Positions 1-8,490 are shown, counted from the first letter of the stretch. The stretch is DNA of 39,970 nucleotides from Spirochaetia bacterium (GCA_030041455.1 JASHNV010000034.1:1-39970), one strand, 5' to 3'. Made by a program: numbers and translations. Notes: generated from the sequence alone by a model not told the origin.

Positions 1-59
1 GAAGACAGCTCATCGTCAGGCGCACCACGGGCGGTCGAAAGGTCCCGGGGGCGAAGTGA
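1..59 (+). CDS. Possible C-terminal tail of a gene cut by the window edge
   Basis: Reading from base 3, a frame gives 18 residues ending in KVPGAK and a TGA at 57-59. It stops 13 bases before a well-spaced ATG at 73, which is the spacing expected inside an operon. The tail is basic and matches no family I recognise. The other frames are also open or nearly so over this short length, so the call rests only on position and on mostly G/C third codon positions. Confidence 0.25.
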   Translation, partial: RQLIVRRTTGGRKVPGAK

Positions 60-72
60 GGTAGGAAGTACG

Positions 73-502
73 ATGTCGTTAGATCCAATAGAATATAGCA
101 GACGGCGGGAGCTCACGATGCCGCGTTCAACGCGTGCCTCGCGGTCTTCGATATCGAATTGGTCGACCGGAGGCTCGCGGTCCCCTTCCGCATCCGGGCG
201 CGACGTCCGCCTCCGAGCTCAAGGTCGACCTCTTCGCGAGCGGCTTTCTATCCGAACGTCCGCACCCGCGCATCCGTCTCCCATACCGTTCTCATCGAAG
301 GGACCTCGTCGCCGACCTCTCGCAGTGGTACGATTCGGCGGCGACGTTCGTCCTTTTCTTCGTGATCTCGCCGGTCAACCCTCTTCCTGTCATCCTCTTC
401 GGTATCGCGTTCGTGATTCTTCTCGCGGTCCGGGGCGTCGTATCGTTCTGTGGTACGAGGACGCACCGCGACATGACTGCTCCGTCTCAGGCGATGTCGT
501 GA
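73..502 (+). pseudogene. Probable frame-disrupted small membrane-protein gene
   Basis: An ATG at 73 has a good Shine-Dalgarno (AGGTAGGA, 62-66 region) and starts MSLDPIEYSRRREL. Coding-like third-position G/C use then appears to move to the frame of base 117 (AAFNACLAVFDIELVDRRL) and again, near 190-200, to the frame of base 134, ending at TGA 500-502. The last segment includes a hydrophobic stretch (about 350-450, FVLFFVISPVNPLPVILFG) that could be a membrane segment. Two one-base losses would join the pieces into about 143 residues. The stop overlaps a GTG at 499 as GTGA, like a genuine operon junction. This could be a decaying gene or two sequencing errors. I do not recognise the family. 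Confidence 0.35.
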
Positions 503-915
503 ACGAGCTCTTCGCCGATCCCGGCACGCTCGACCTCGAAAGGGAGCGGCAGGAGATCGCCGCACGTTTCGCGGAGGCGGGGGGATTCCCGACGATCTCC
601 GGACTGCCTTCGGACCTCGGCGTCTCCCTCACCGAGAGGAGCCCGGTCGTCCCCGACGAGCGGAGCGCGATCGACACGATCGAGGCGGACGCCGTCCCCG
701 CGTCGCAAGACGCGCCGGCCGTCCCCCCTGGGCATGCGAAGCGCGCCTACGCCGCGTCCCCTCGGAGGAGACAGGCCGAGCGCGCTCAAGCGGGCTCCGC
801 CGAGGTCGTTCGCGTCGAGCCCGAGGACGCCCCGGCGCGGATTTTCCTCGCGCTGCGCGAAGCATGCGGGGCGAGCACTCGGCAGGCGGCCGTGCTCGGC
901 CTCGCAATACCGTGA
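499..915 (+). CDS. Hypothetical protein, translationally coupled to its neighbours
   Basis: The 138-residue reading frame starts at GTG 499, which overlaps the preceding stop (GTGA), and ends at TGA 913-915, which overlaps the GTG start of the MutY-like gene in the same way. Third positions are strongly G/C throughout, and the two 4-base overlaps are hard to explain by chance. The protein has an acidic, helix-prone N-terminus (NELFADPGTLDLERERQEIAARFAEAGG), a Pro/Ala/Arg-rich middle, and a short C-terminal helix ending in VLGLAIP. There are no membrane segments and no motif I recognise. The same frame stays open back to 73, but upstream of about 420 it does not look coded. Function unknown; the context suggests co-expression with the DNA glycosylase. 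Confidence 0.55.
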   Translation: MNELFADPGTLDLERERQEIAARFAEAGGFPTISGLPSDLGVSLTERSPVVPDERSAIDTIEADAVPASQDAPAVPPGHAKRAYAASPRRRQAERAQAGSAEVVRVEPEDAPARIFLALREACGASTRQAAVLGLAIP

Positions 916-1823
916 CGGACATCGCTTCCTTCGAAGGGCCGCTCTTCGCCGACGGCGGGGACCCCTTCGCGCCCTTCGGAGATCTGACCGGCTCCCGAGA
1001 GCTGCCCGCGGAGCTTCGCTCGCGCTTCGCGGCTCTCGTCTGGGGGTACTATCGCGCGCACCCTCGGCGCTTTCCCTGGCGCGAGACGACCGATCCCTAC
1101 GCAATTCTCGTCTCCGAGCTCATGCTGCAGCAGACCCAAACCGAGCGCGTCGAGCCGAAGTACCGTTCCTTTCTCGGCCGCTTCCCGACCTTCGCCGCGC
1201 TCGCGGCCGCCACGCTCCGGGAGGTCCTCGAGGAATGGCAGGGGCTCGGCTACAACCGCCGCGCGAAGGCGCTGAAAAACTGCGCCGAGCGCGTGATCCG
1301 GGAGCACGGAGGGGTCCTTCCCGGGCGCGTCGAGGTCCTCCGTGCGTTCCCCGGAATCGGACCCTACACCGCGGCCGCGGTCTGCGCCTTCGCTTTCCAG
1401 GCGCCGGTCGCGCTCGTCGAGACGAACATCCGGCGCGTCTTTATCCACTACTTCTTCAAGGACCGCGACGGGGTGCGCGACCGCGAGATTCTCCCCCTCG
1501 TCGAGGCGACCGTCGACCGCGCCGACCCTCGCGGCTGGTACTACGCGCTCATGGACTTCGGCTCCATGCTGCGCGGGCGCCTCCCGAATCCGAACCGAAG
1601 AAGCGCGCACTACGCGCGCCAGGCGCGCTTCGAGAACTCCGACCGCCAGATCCGCGGAGGCATTCTCAAGGCGCTCGCGTCGAGCGACGCCGCGGCGGCC
1701 GACGAGCTTGCGGCGATGCTGCGCGTCGATCCCGAGAGGGTCGCGCGCGCGCTCGGCGGCCTTGAGACCGACGGGCTCGTGGTCCTCGAGGAGCCCGGCC
1801 GCTATCGCATCCCGGATCGTTAA
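912..1823 (+). CDS. mutY: MutY-like A/G-mismatch DNA glycosylase lacking the iron-sulfur cluster
   Basis: The HhH-GPD superfamily protein has 303 residues from GTG 912, chosen because it overlaps the upstream stop as GTGA; an in-frame ATG at 864 lacks a ribosome site. Residues 56-80 carry the MutY/EndoIII signature PWRETTDPYAILVSELMLQQTQ, with the expected catalytic Glu at 69. The helix-hairpin-helix FPGIGPYTAAAV lies at 146-157. Three features are odd. The residue at the catalytic Asp position is Glu170 (VETNIRRV rather than LDxNVxRV). The C-x6-C-x2-C-x5-C cluster ligands are absent; the only cysteines are 124 and 158. No MutT-like recognition domain follows, only about 60 residues that look like a winged helix (248-303). 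It probably excises adenine opposite 8-oxoguanine, but EndoIII-like activity on other lesions is possible. Confidence 0.85.
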   Translation: MTDIASFEGPLFADGGDPFAPFGDLTGSRELPAELRSRFAALVWGYYRAHPRRFPWRETTDPYAILVSELMLQQTQTERVEPKYRSFLGRFPTFAALAAATLREVLEEWQGLGYNRRAKALKNCAERVIREHGGVLPGRVEVLRAFPGIGPYTAAAVCAFAFQAPVALVETNIRRVFIHYFFKDRDGVRDREILPLVEATVDRADPRGWYYALMDFGSMLRGRLPNPNRRSAHYARQARFENSDRQIRGGILKALASSDAAAADELAAMLRVDPERVARALGGLETDGLVVLEEPGRYRIPDR

Positions 1824-1837
1824 CGAGCGCGCTCGCC

Positions 1838-1866
1838 TTTACCAAAACGGCGATCCGCACTACAAT
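1838..1866 (+). promoter_or_regulatory. Promoter of rocD
   Basis: TTTACC (1838-1843), a 17-base spacer and TACAAT (1861-1866) form a good vegetative promoter 15 bases after the mutY stop. The predicted start near 1873 leaves a leader of about 70 bases before the rocD ATG. Confidence 0.65.
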
Positions 1867-1944
1867 CTCCGTTACTGCCAAGAAAGACTTTCAGGAACGG
1901 CTGAACACAGCGCCAAAGCGAAGCCTATCCATTGAGGGGACGAC

Positions 1945-3144
1945 ATGACTCAAGAGGAATATGCGCGCCTCGAGACGACCTACGGAACGAACAACTACAA
2001 GCCCTTCGACGTCGTGATCGCGCGCGGAAAGGGCGTATGGGTGTGGGACACCGACGGCAATCGCTATCTCGACTGCGTCTCGGCGTACGGCGCGGTGAAC
2101 CACGGCCACTGCCATCCGAAGATCCACAAGGCCTTCGTCGAGCAGGCCGACAAGGTGAGCATCGTCTCCCGCGCCTTCCGGACCGATCAGGCCGGTCCGC
2201 TGTACAAGGAGCTCTGCGATCTCACGGGCTCCCGGCGGGCGATCCTCATGAACAGCGGAGTCGAGGCCGTGGAGACCGCGCTGAAAGCGGTCCGCAAGTG
2301 GGGCTACCAAAAGAAGAAGATTCCCGAGGGCAAGGCCGAGATCATCGTCTGCTCCGGCAACTTCCACGGCCGGACCATCGCGGTCATCGGGTTCAGCAGC
2401 GTCGAGAAGTACCGCCAGGGGTTCGGGCCCTTTCCCGGAGGGTTCAAGGTCGTTCCCTACGGAGACGTCAAGGCCCTCAAAGAGGCGATCACCCCCGCCA
2501 CGGCCGGTTTCCTCGTCGAGCCGATCCAGGGGGAGGGCGGCATGAACGTCCCGCCCGACGGGTTCCTTCGCGAGGCGGCGAAGCTCTGCGCGGCGAGCAA
2601 CGTCTGTCTCCTCCTCGACGAGATCCAAACCGGGCTCGGAAGGACGGGCAAGCTCCTCGCCGAGGAGCACGACGCGGTCAAGGCGGACGCGGTGATCCTC
2701 GGGAAATCGCTCGGAGGAGGGTTCCTCCCGGTCTCGGCGGTCCTCGCCCGCGGGGAGATTCTCGACGTGTTCGGCCCGGGAGACCACGGGAGCACCTTCG
2801 GCGCCAACCCGCTCGCCTGCGCCGTCGGCCGCGCCGCGCTGAAAGTCCTCGTCGAGGAGGAGCTCGTCGCGAACGCCGCGAGGATGGGAGCCCACTTGAA
2901 AAAGGAAATCGAAGGGCTCTCAAGCCCCATCGTGAAGCGGGTCAAGGGACGGGGCATGATGCTCGGCATCGAGATCGTTCCCGACGCGCCGAGCGCGGAG
3001 GAGCTCTGCACGCGGCTCATCCGCGAAGGACTCCTCTGCAACACGGCGGGAAGCGGCATCGTCCGCCTCACTCCGCCGATCGTCATGGACGACGAGGAGG
3101 CGGGCTGGGCGCTCGAGCGGATTCAGAAGGTCTTCAAGGCTTAG
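1945..3144 (+). CDS. rocD: Ornithine aminotransferase (class III)
   Basis: The PLP-dependent class III aminotransferase has 399 residues, the usual length for RocD. It converts ornithine and 2-oxoglutarate to glutamate semialdehyde and glutamate in the cytosol, linking arginine/ornithine with proline and glutamate. The cofactor-phosphate region NSGVEAVETALK is at 103-114, the PLP aspartate is in LLLDEIQTG (Asp225), and the Schiff-base lysine is Lys254 in ILGKSLGGG. GSTFGANPLACA follows. N-terminal NNYKPFDVVIARGKGVWVWD and ANPLACA are typical of ornithine rather than acetylornithine enzymes, though that split is not absolute. ATG 1945 follows GAGGGG with seven bases of spacing. It is monocistronic and overlaps the convergent phosphohexomutase gene by 11 bases, so there is no room for a terminator between them. 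Confidence 0.9.
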   Translation: MTQEEYARLETTYGTNNYKPFDVVIARGKGVWVWDTDGNRYLDCVSAYGAVNHGHCHPKIHKAFVEQADKVSIVSRAFRTDQAGPLYKELCDLTGSRRAILMNSGVEAVETALKAVRKWGYQKKKIPEGKAEIIVCSGNFHGRTIAVIGFSSVEKYRQGFGPFPGGFKVVPYGDVKALKEAITPATAGFLVEPIQGEGGMNVPPDGFLREAAKLCAASNVCLLLDEIQTGLGRTGKLLAEEHDAVKADAVILGKSLGGGFLPVSAVLARGEILDVFGPGDHGSTFGANPLACAVGRAALKVLVEEELVANAARMGAHLKKEIEGLSSPIVKRVKGRGMMLGIEIVPDAPSAEELCTRLIREGLLCNTAGSGIVRLTPPIVMDDEEAGWALERIQKVFKA

Positions 3145-5050
3145 CGGCCGGTATCGCGTCCTCGGCCCGCCTGAGCATCGAGACGAGCCAGGAGAGGAGC
3201 CACGCCTCGTCGGCGGAATTCCCGCCGCGCACGTCGGCGAGGATCCGGAAGACCGGCTCGGTGTTCGAGCCGCGCATCCAAATGAAGGCGATGCCCCGCC
3301 CGGACTCGTCCTTGAAGAGGATCTTCAGCCCGCCGCGCTGCTTGCCCGAGCGATAGGTTCTCCCGAAACCGTGCACCTCGTTGATGCCTTCATAGTTGAT
3401 CTCCTCCCAGCTCGAGATGGCGAAGCGGTCGCGGAGCTCGTCGCGCCGCTCCTCCCAATCCTGTGAAAAGATCTCCTCGAAGCGCTCCTTGAGCGCGACT
3501 TGATCCTGGGTGCGGACGTCGATAAGGGCGCGCGACTCGTAGATATCGGTCGTCGCGAACTTCGGCAGGCTCGCGACCATCTCCGCGAAGCCGCTTCCCG
3601 GCGCGTACTCCTGGCCGCTTCGCCTGCACCAGATCTCGTAGAGGCCCGGCGCGCCGGGCGCGGAGTCGAGGAGCAGCAGCTTGAGGAACGCCGAAAGCGT
3701 GTTGATCGGGTCGCGAACCGCGGCCGGATGCGTGATGTTGCCGCCGTTCGACCCCTCGCCGAGGATCCGCACGACGAACCCGGATTTCCGGCTGTCGCGG
3801 GCGAGGTTCACCACGTTCGCCTCGCCGACCTCCGCGCGAAAGACCCGCGCATCGAAGGCTTTCGCGATCGCTTCGATGCGCAGCGACGTCGGGTCGTTGA
3901 CGACCACGGCCACCTTCTGAACCGCCTTGCCCGAGCCGTTGTAGGTGAGCTTCCCGGAATAGACGAGGTAGGCGAGCTCGGCGACGCAGCAGAGCGCGAA
4001 GACCTCCTGGGCGTGGAGAATCTCCCCGCGGCCCGAGCGCGCGTTGAAGAAGACGATATTGCCGCGGTCGCCGTCGTTGTCGGGGACGTATCCGAGGAGG
4101 TAGCCCCGGTCGCTCGCGTGCGCGCGCTCAAGCTCTTCGCTGCACTGCGCGAGGGAGGCCCCCTCGGGAACGATGCGATGGACGATCCGGCCCGGCTCGC
4201 CGTTCACCACGCGGACCTTCACGCCGAGACTCTTGAGGAAGCTCTCGTCGATCGAGCGGGTGCGCGCGCTGCCGTTGAGCTCGGCTACCACCCCGATGCC
4301 GCGCCGCTTCGCGCCGCGGGCGAGCTCCGCGAGGAGCTCTTCCTGCTTCTCGGGATCCGAGTATCCGGTGACGACCTCCCTCGTGAAGCGAAGGTACGCC
4401 TCGATCGCGGCGCTCTTCCATCGCGACGACTCCTCGTAGAGCGCCTCGAGACGGGCGCTCTCCACGCGGCTCGCCTGCGAGCGGATCTCGGCGCACCTCC
4501 CTGCGTCCTGAATCGTCTCGCCGAAGGCGACGGCGAGCGCCTGAGAATCGGCAGCTCCGAGCACGCCGCCGTCTGAAAGGCCGAACTTGAAGCCGTTGTG
4601 GCCGATCGGGTTGTGGCTTGCCGTCACGTAGGCGAAGCCGGCGAGCTTCGCGACCCGGGCGTAGGCCATGATCTCAGGCGCCGCGGCAACTCGAAGAAAC
4701 CGGACGGTCACGCCCTCGGCGAGGAGCGCGCGCGCCATGACGCCCGCGATCGCGGGACCGGTCGGTCTCGTGTCGGTCGCGAGCGCGACGACCCAGGGCG
4801 CCTCGCCGCCTTTTTCCTTTATGAAGCGCGCGAACACCGACGCGCTCACGGCGACGATCTCGGCGTTCGCCTCGCTTATCGACGAGTCGCCGCTCTCTTC
4901 ATCCGCGGCGAAGACCTTTCGCCAGCCCGACGAGGTAATCATGAACGATCGGAGCTCGTCGGGAAGGCGGCGCGCCTCCCGATCGAAGCTCGCGGCGAAC
5001 TCGGGCCGGACGAACAGCCGGTATGAAGCGGCTTCGGCATCACTCGTCAT
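3134..5050 (-). CDS. Phosphoglucomutase/phosphomannomutase family alpha-D-phosphohexomutase
   Basis: The phosphohexomutase has 638 residues, somewhat longer than most bacterial members. It interconverts hexose 1- and 6-phosphates through a phosphoserine intermediate. The sugar-binding ATDTRPTGP is at 91-99, the catalytic serine is Ser145 in TASHNPIGHNG, the magnesium loop DNDGDRG is at 324-330, and the phosphate-binding loop RGSNTEPVFRI is at 593-603. The substrate (glucose or mannose phosphate) cannot be settled from motifs alone. ATG 5050 has no Shine-Dalgarno; instead a promoter -10 box lies six bases upstream, so the mRNA is probably leaderless. The 3' end overlaps rocD tail to tail. Confidence 0.88.
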   Translation of the reverse strand: MTSDAEAASYRLFVRPEFAASFDREARRLPDELRSFMITSSGWRKVFAADEESGDSSISEANAEIVAVSASVFARFIKEKGGEAPWVVALATDTRPTGPAIAGVMARALLAEGVTVRFLRVAAAPEIMAYARVAKLAGFAYVTASHNPIGHNGFKFGLSDGGVLGAADSQALAVAFGETIQDAGRCAEIRSQASRVESARLEALYEESSRWKSAAIEAYLRFTREVVTGYSDPEKQEELLAELARGAKRRGIGVVAELNGSARTRSIDESFLKSLGVKVRVVNGEPGRIVHRIVPEGASLAQCSEELERAHASDRGYLLGYVPDNDGDRGNIVFFNARSGRGEILHAQEVFALCCVAELAYLVYSGKLTYNGSGKAVQKVAVVVNDPTSLRIEAIAKAFDARVFRAEVGEANVVNLARDSRKSGFVVRILGEGSNGGNITHPAAVRDPINTLSAFLKLLLLDSAPGAPGLYEIWCRRSGQEYAPGSGFAEMVASLPKFATTDIYESRALIDVRTQDQVALKERFEEIFSQDWEERRDELRDRFAISSWEEINYEGINEVHGFGRTYRSGKQRGGLKILFKDESGRGIAFIWMRGSNTEPVFRILADVRGGNSADEAWLLSWLVSMLRRAEDAIPAAKP

Positions 5051-5056
5051 AACGAG

Positions 5057-5085
5057 ACTCTAACCAAAGCGGTACATGATGTAAA
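5057..5085 (-). promoter_or_regulatory. Promoter of the phosphohexomutase gene, predicting a leaderless mRNA
   Basis: On the minus strand, TTTACA (5085-5080), a 17-base spacer and TAGAGT (5062-5057) are followed by six bases (ctcgtt) and the ATG at 5050. A start seven bases after the -10 box falls on the A of the ATG. Confidence 0.65.
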
Positions 5086-5158
5086 GAGCGCGCGTTCCGT
5101 CCGAGTCGCGCTCGGGAATCGAGCCTCTCGCGCGATCGCTCCCCGGACGACCGACGCC

Positions 5159-6118
5159 TCACACGCCGGCCGGAAGCGGGAGCTTGCCGAGGAGCTCGGC
5201 GACGACGGCGATCGCGCTCGTCGCCTCCATCTTGGCGTCGGCCGAGAGCACGATCCGATGGGGAAGGACGAGCGGCGCGGTCCTCAGGACGTCCTCGGGA
5301 ATGACGAAGTCTCGACCGTCGAGGAGCGCCTCGCACTGCGCGGCGCGGAACAGGTGGCGCGTGCCGCGCGGGCTCAAGCCGAGCTTGACTTTCGCGCTTG
5401 ACCGCGTGAGTCGCGCGACGGCGACGAGGTACTCCTTGATCGAGCGCTCGACGCGCACCCGCCCGACCGCCTCGCGGATCGCGTCGACCTCCTGTGCGCT
5501 CGTGACCGGGGCGAGCGCCTCGAGGGGGTTCGCCTCGCTGAAGCGGTCGAGGATGGTGACCTCCGCCTCGGGGGCGGGGTAGCCGAGGCTGAAGGAGATT
5601 CCGAAGCGGTCCGCTTGGGATTCCGGGAGCAGGAAGGTCCCGGTGAAGCTCGCGGGATTCTGGGTCGCAATGACGAAGAACGGCGACGGCAGGCGGTAGG
5701 TCGTGCCGTCCATCGTCACGGCCTCCTCCTGCATCGCCTCGAGGAGCGCCGACTGCGTGCGCGCCGAGGCGCGGTTGATCTCGTCGCCGAGGATGAACTG
5801 GTGCATGATCGCGCCGGGCTTGAAGAGGAAGTCGCGCCGCTCCGCGCTCCAGACGGTCATGCCGAGGATGTCCCCCGGCAGGAGATCCGGGGTGAACTGG
5901 ATTCGTCCGAAGTCGAGCCCGGTGCTTCGAGCGAGCGCGAGAGCGAGGGTGGTCTTGCCGACCCCGGGCACGTCCTCGATGAGGACGTGGAGGCCCGCGC
6001 AGAATCCGACGATGAGGTTGTGGATGACCCCGGGGTCGCCGACGAAGACGCCGCCGATCTGGGCGGCGAGCGCCCGGGCGATCCGCTTAGGCTCGGAAAT
6101 CGGGAGGGAATCTTTCAT
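5159..6118 (-). CDS. MoxR-family AAA+ ATPase
   Basis: The MoxR-type AAA+ ATPase has 319 residues. These proteins act as chaperones that assemble or activate metal-, VWA- or DUF58-containing partners. Walker A PGVGKTT is at 51-57, Walker B FILGDEINRA at 108-117 (Asp112, Glu113), sensor 1 VIATQNP at 149-155, and the sensor 2 region LGLSPRGTRHL lies toward the C-terminus. I took ATG 6118 (MKDSLPISEPKR) because family similarity begins there; an in-frame ATG at 6163 adds 15 residues without a ribosome site. The usual partners (DUF58, transglutaminase, VWA genes) are absent: the next gene is an unrelated mutase and the upstream gene an aldolase. The partner must be encoded elsewhere. Confidence 0.85.
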   Translation of the reverse strand: MKDSLPISEPKRIARALAAQIGGVFVGDPGVIHNLIVGFCAGLHVLIEDVPGVGKTTLALALARSTGLDFGRIQFTPDLLPGDILGMTVWSAERRDFLFKPGAIMHQFILGDEINRASARTQSALLEAMQEEAVTMDGTTYRLPSPFFVIATQNPASFTGTFLLPESQADRFGISFSLGYPAPEAEVTILDRFSEANPLEALAPVTSAQEVDAIREAVGRVRVERSIKEYLVAVARLTRSSAKVKLGLSPRGTRHLFRAAQCEALLDGRDFVIPEDVLRTAPLVLPHRIVLSADAKMEATSAIAVVAELLGKLPLPAGV

Positions 6119-6239
6119 GCTACATGCCGTCCGAGAGAAGGATCTCGTCGCTCTCGAAGCCATGGGAGCGTGCGCGGAGGGCGGCTCGCGCCCCGAGAAA
6201 CCAGCGTAAATTCAGGGCGAGAAAAAAGCAAGGGACGCG

Positions 6240-7199
6240 CTACCGCTTGAGCAGGTGGATCGCGAATCCCGAGATCTCGCGCTCGAGGTAGGCGAAGTCC
6301 GGCTCGACGCCCGGGCTCGCGCCGCCGTCGGGAAGGAGGCGGAAGCCGCGCCTCAGGAGGTAGGCCGTCGCGCGGCGCATCGAGCTTGTCTCGACGGCGA
6401 GGTGGCCGCGCTCGCCCCTGCCCGGCCGCTTGAGGATCTCGATCGCGGGGTCGAGAAAGTACGAGCCGCTCGCCTCCCGGACGCGAAAGCCGAAGAGCTC
6501 CGCGAAGGCGTCCGCGCTTTCGCGCGCGCGCTCAGGCGACGCCTCGTTGATGCCCACGTGGCGCACCTTGAAGCCGAGCATCGAGAGGACCGCTTCCCGG
6601 GCGAGCCGGGTGACCTCGGCGAAACTCCCCGAGGCGAGGAGCTCCTGCTTCACCATCCAGCTCCCGCCGACCGCGAGGACCTGCGGAAGGTCGAGATAGC
6701 CGGACATATTGGAAGGGGTGATCCCCCCGGTCGGGACGAACCTGACGTCGGCGAAGGGAGCCGAGAGCGCTTTGATCTTCTCGACTCCTCCGCTCGCCTC
6801 GGCGGGAAAGAACTTCAGCGCGGCGAGGCCCATCTCGAGCGCCGTCTCGATCTGGGTCGCCGAGTCGACCCCGGGAATCACGGTCACCCCGCGGCCGAGG
6901 CAGTGCTCGACGACTCTCGGATTGAGCCCCGGCGCGACGATGAAGCGCGCCCCCGCCCCGATCGCCCGGTCGGCCTGTTCCGTCGAGAGCACCGTGCCCG
7001 CCCCCACGAGCAGCTCAGGCACCTGCGAGGCGAGCACGCGGATCGACTCTTCCGCCGCCGGGGTACGGAAGGTCACCTCGGCGACCGGAAGGTCGGCGGC
7101 GAGGAGCGCTTTCCCGAGCCCGAGCGCCTCGCCCGGGTCGCCGAGCTTCACGACCGGCACGATCCCGAGCTCGCCGATCCGTTCCAGCACGCTGTCCAT
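6240..7199 (-). CDS. eda: KDPG/KHG aldolase with C-terminal extra domain
   Basis: The N-terminal ~210 residues are a class I 2-keto-3-deoxy-6-phosphogluconate/2-keto-4-hydroxyglutarate aldolase, which splits KDPG into pyruvate and glyceraldehyde 3-phosphate in the Entner-Doudoroff and uronate pathways. Glu41 lies in EVTFRT, the Schiff-base lysine is Lys129 in ALKFFPAEASGG, and the phosphate site is VPTGGI at 155-160. Residues 210-319 form an added domain (KVRHVGINEASPERARESADAFAELFGF...GHLAVETSSMRRATAYLLRRGFRLL) whose repeated beta-alpha pattern resembles glyoxalase/VOC modules. Stand-alone Eda proteins are about 210 residues. ATG 7199 follows AAGGAG by nine bases. It lies 26 bases after dapL and is probably co-transcribed. 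Confidence 0.87.
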   Translation of the reverse strand: MDSVLERIGELGIVPVVKLGDPGEALGLGKALLAADLPVAEVTFRTPAAEESIRVLASQVPELLVGAGTVLSTEQADRAIGAGARFIVAPGLNPRVVEHCLGRGVTVIPGVDSATQIETALEMGLAALKFFPAEASGGVEKIKALSAPFADVRFVPTGGITPSNMSGYLDLPQVLAVGGSWMVKQELLASGSFAEVTRLAREAVLSMLGFKVRHVGINEASPERARESADAFAELFGFRVREASGSYFLDPAIEILKRPGRGERGHLAVETSSMRRATAYLLRRGFRLLPDGGASPGVEPDFAYLEREISGFAIHLLKR

Positions 7200-7225
7200 C
7201 GAGGAGAACTCCTTCCGGCGGAACG

Positions 7226-8455
7226 TTAGCCGCCGATCGCCATCGAACCGATCCGATCGAGCGCCGCCTCGACCTTCCCGCGCTCGTTGAAGGCGCTGAA
7301 TCTGACGTAGCCCTCGCCGCACAGACCGAAGCCGCTCCCCGGCGTGCAGACCACGCCGGCCTCGCCGAGGAGCCGGTCGAAAAAGGCCCACGAGTCCCCT
7401 CCGACCCGCGCCCACACGTAGGGCGAGCTCTCGCCGCCGGAGCACGGCACGCCGAGCTCGACGAGCTTCGCGCGGATCAGCTTCGCGTTCGCGAGGTAGT
7501 AATCGAGGTGCGCGCGAGTCTCCCTCGATCCCTCCTCGCTGTAAACCGCCGCGGCCGCCCGCTGGACCGGATAGGAGACTCCGTTGAACTTCGTCGTCTG
7601 GCGCCGGCTCCAGAGCTCATGGAGGCTCACCGGAGCGCCGTCGGGACCCGGCGCGGCGCATTCCCGCGGGACGACGGTGTACGCGCAGCGGGTGCCCGTG
7701 AAGCCGGCGGTCTTCGAGAAGCTCCGAAACTCGATCGCGACCTCCTTGGCGCCGGGAATCTCGAAGATCGAGCGGGGAAGGGACTCGTCGCGGATGAACG
7801 CCTCGTAGGCGGCGTCGAAGAGGATGAGGGAGCGGTGCTCGCGGGCGTAGGCGACCCACCGCTCGAGCTGGGCCCTGCTCGCGGTCGCTCCGGTCGGGTT
7901 GTTCGGAAAGCAGAGGTAGATGACGTCGACCTCGTCCTCGGGCGGCTCGGGCACGTAGCCGTTCGCCTCCGTCGCGTCGAGATAGCAGAGGCCTTCGTAG
8001 CGCCCGGCGCGGAACGCGCCAGTCCGTCCCGCCATCACGTTCGTGTCGACGTAGACGGGGTAGACGGGGTCGGGGAGCGCCACCCTCACGTCGAGGGCGA
8101 AAAGCTCCTGAATGTTCGCCGTGTCGGACTTCGCGCCGTCGCTCACGAAGACCTCCGCGGCGTCGATCCGGGCGCCGCGCGCCTGGAAGTCGCGCTCGGC
8201 GATCAGCTTTCGGAGGAACTCGTAGCCCTGCTCGGGCCCGTAGCCGCGGAAGGTCGGACCCTCGCCCATCTCGTCGACCGCCTCGCGGAACGCGCGGACG
8301 ATCGACCGGGGCAGGGGCAGCGTGACGTCCCCGATTCCGAGGCGGATGATCTCGCGCTCAGGATGCGCCTCGTGGAAGGCGGCGGTCTTCCGCGACACAG
8401 TCGTGAAAAGATAGGAGGACTGGAGCTTCGCGTAGTTGTCGTTGATGCGCACCAT
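7226..8455 (-). CDS. dapL: LL-diaminopimelate aminotransferase
   Basis: The PLP enzyme (fold type I) of 409 residues matches DapL length and opening (MVRINDNYAKLQSSYLFTTVSRKTAAF). It converts tetrahydrodipicolinate directly to LL-diaminopimelate, bypassing the succinyl and acetyl branches of lysine/DAP synthesis. GIGDVTLPLP is at 40-49, GYGPEQGYEFLR at 71-82, PNNPTGA at 184-190, Asp214 in LFDAAYEAF, and the cofactor lysine Lys248 in SFSKTAGFTGTR. The start is ATG 8455. There is no Shine-Dalgarno, but a strong promoter ends five bases upstream, so a leaderless transcript is likely. The gene is divergent from the amidotransferase gene and followed closely by eda. Confidence 0.93.
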   Translation of the reverse strand: MVRINDNYAKLQSSYLFTTVSRKTAAFHEAHPEREIIRLGIGDVTLPLPRSIVRAFREAVDEMGEGPTFRGYGPEQGYEFLRKLIAERDFQARGARIDAAEVFVSDGAKSDTANIQELFALDVRVALPDPVYPVYVDTNVMAGRTGAFRAGRYEGLCYLDATEANGYVPEPPEDEVDVIYLCFPNNPTGATASRAQLERWVAYAREHRSLILFDAAYEAFIRDESLPRSIFEIPGAKEVAIEFRSFSKTAGFTGTRCAYTVVPRECAAPGPDGAPVSLHELWSRRQTTKFNGVSYPVQRAAAAVYSEEGSRETRAHLDYYLANAKLIRAKLVELGVPCSGGESSPYVWARVGGDSWAFFDRLLGEAGVVCTPGSGFGLCGEGYVRFSAFNERGKVEAALDRIGSMAIGG

Positions 8456-8460
8456 GAGCC

Positions 8461-8490
8461 AGTATAGCCTGAACGGCCGAGCGCTGTCAT
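8461..8490 (-). promoter_or_regulatory. Promoter of dapL, predicting a leaderless mRNA
   Basis: On the minus strand, ATGACA (8490-8485), an 18-base spacer and TATACT (8466-8461) each match consensus at five of six bases. Only five bases (ggctc) separate the -10 box from the dapL ATG, too few for a ribosome-binding leader. Confidence 0.7.
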
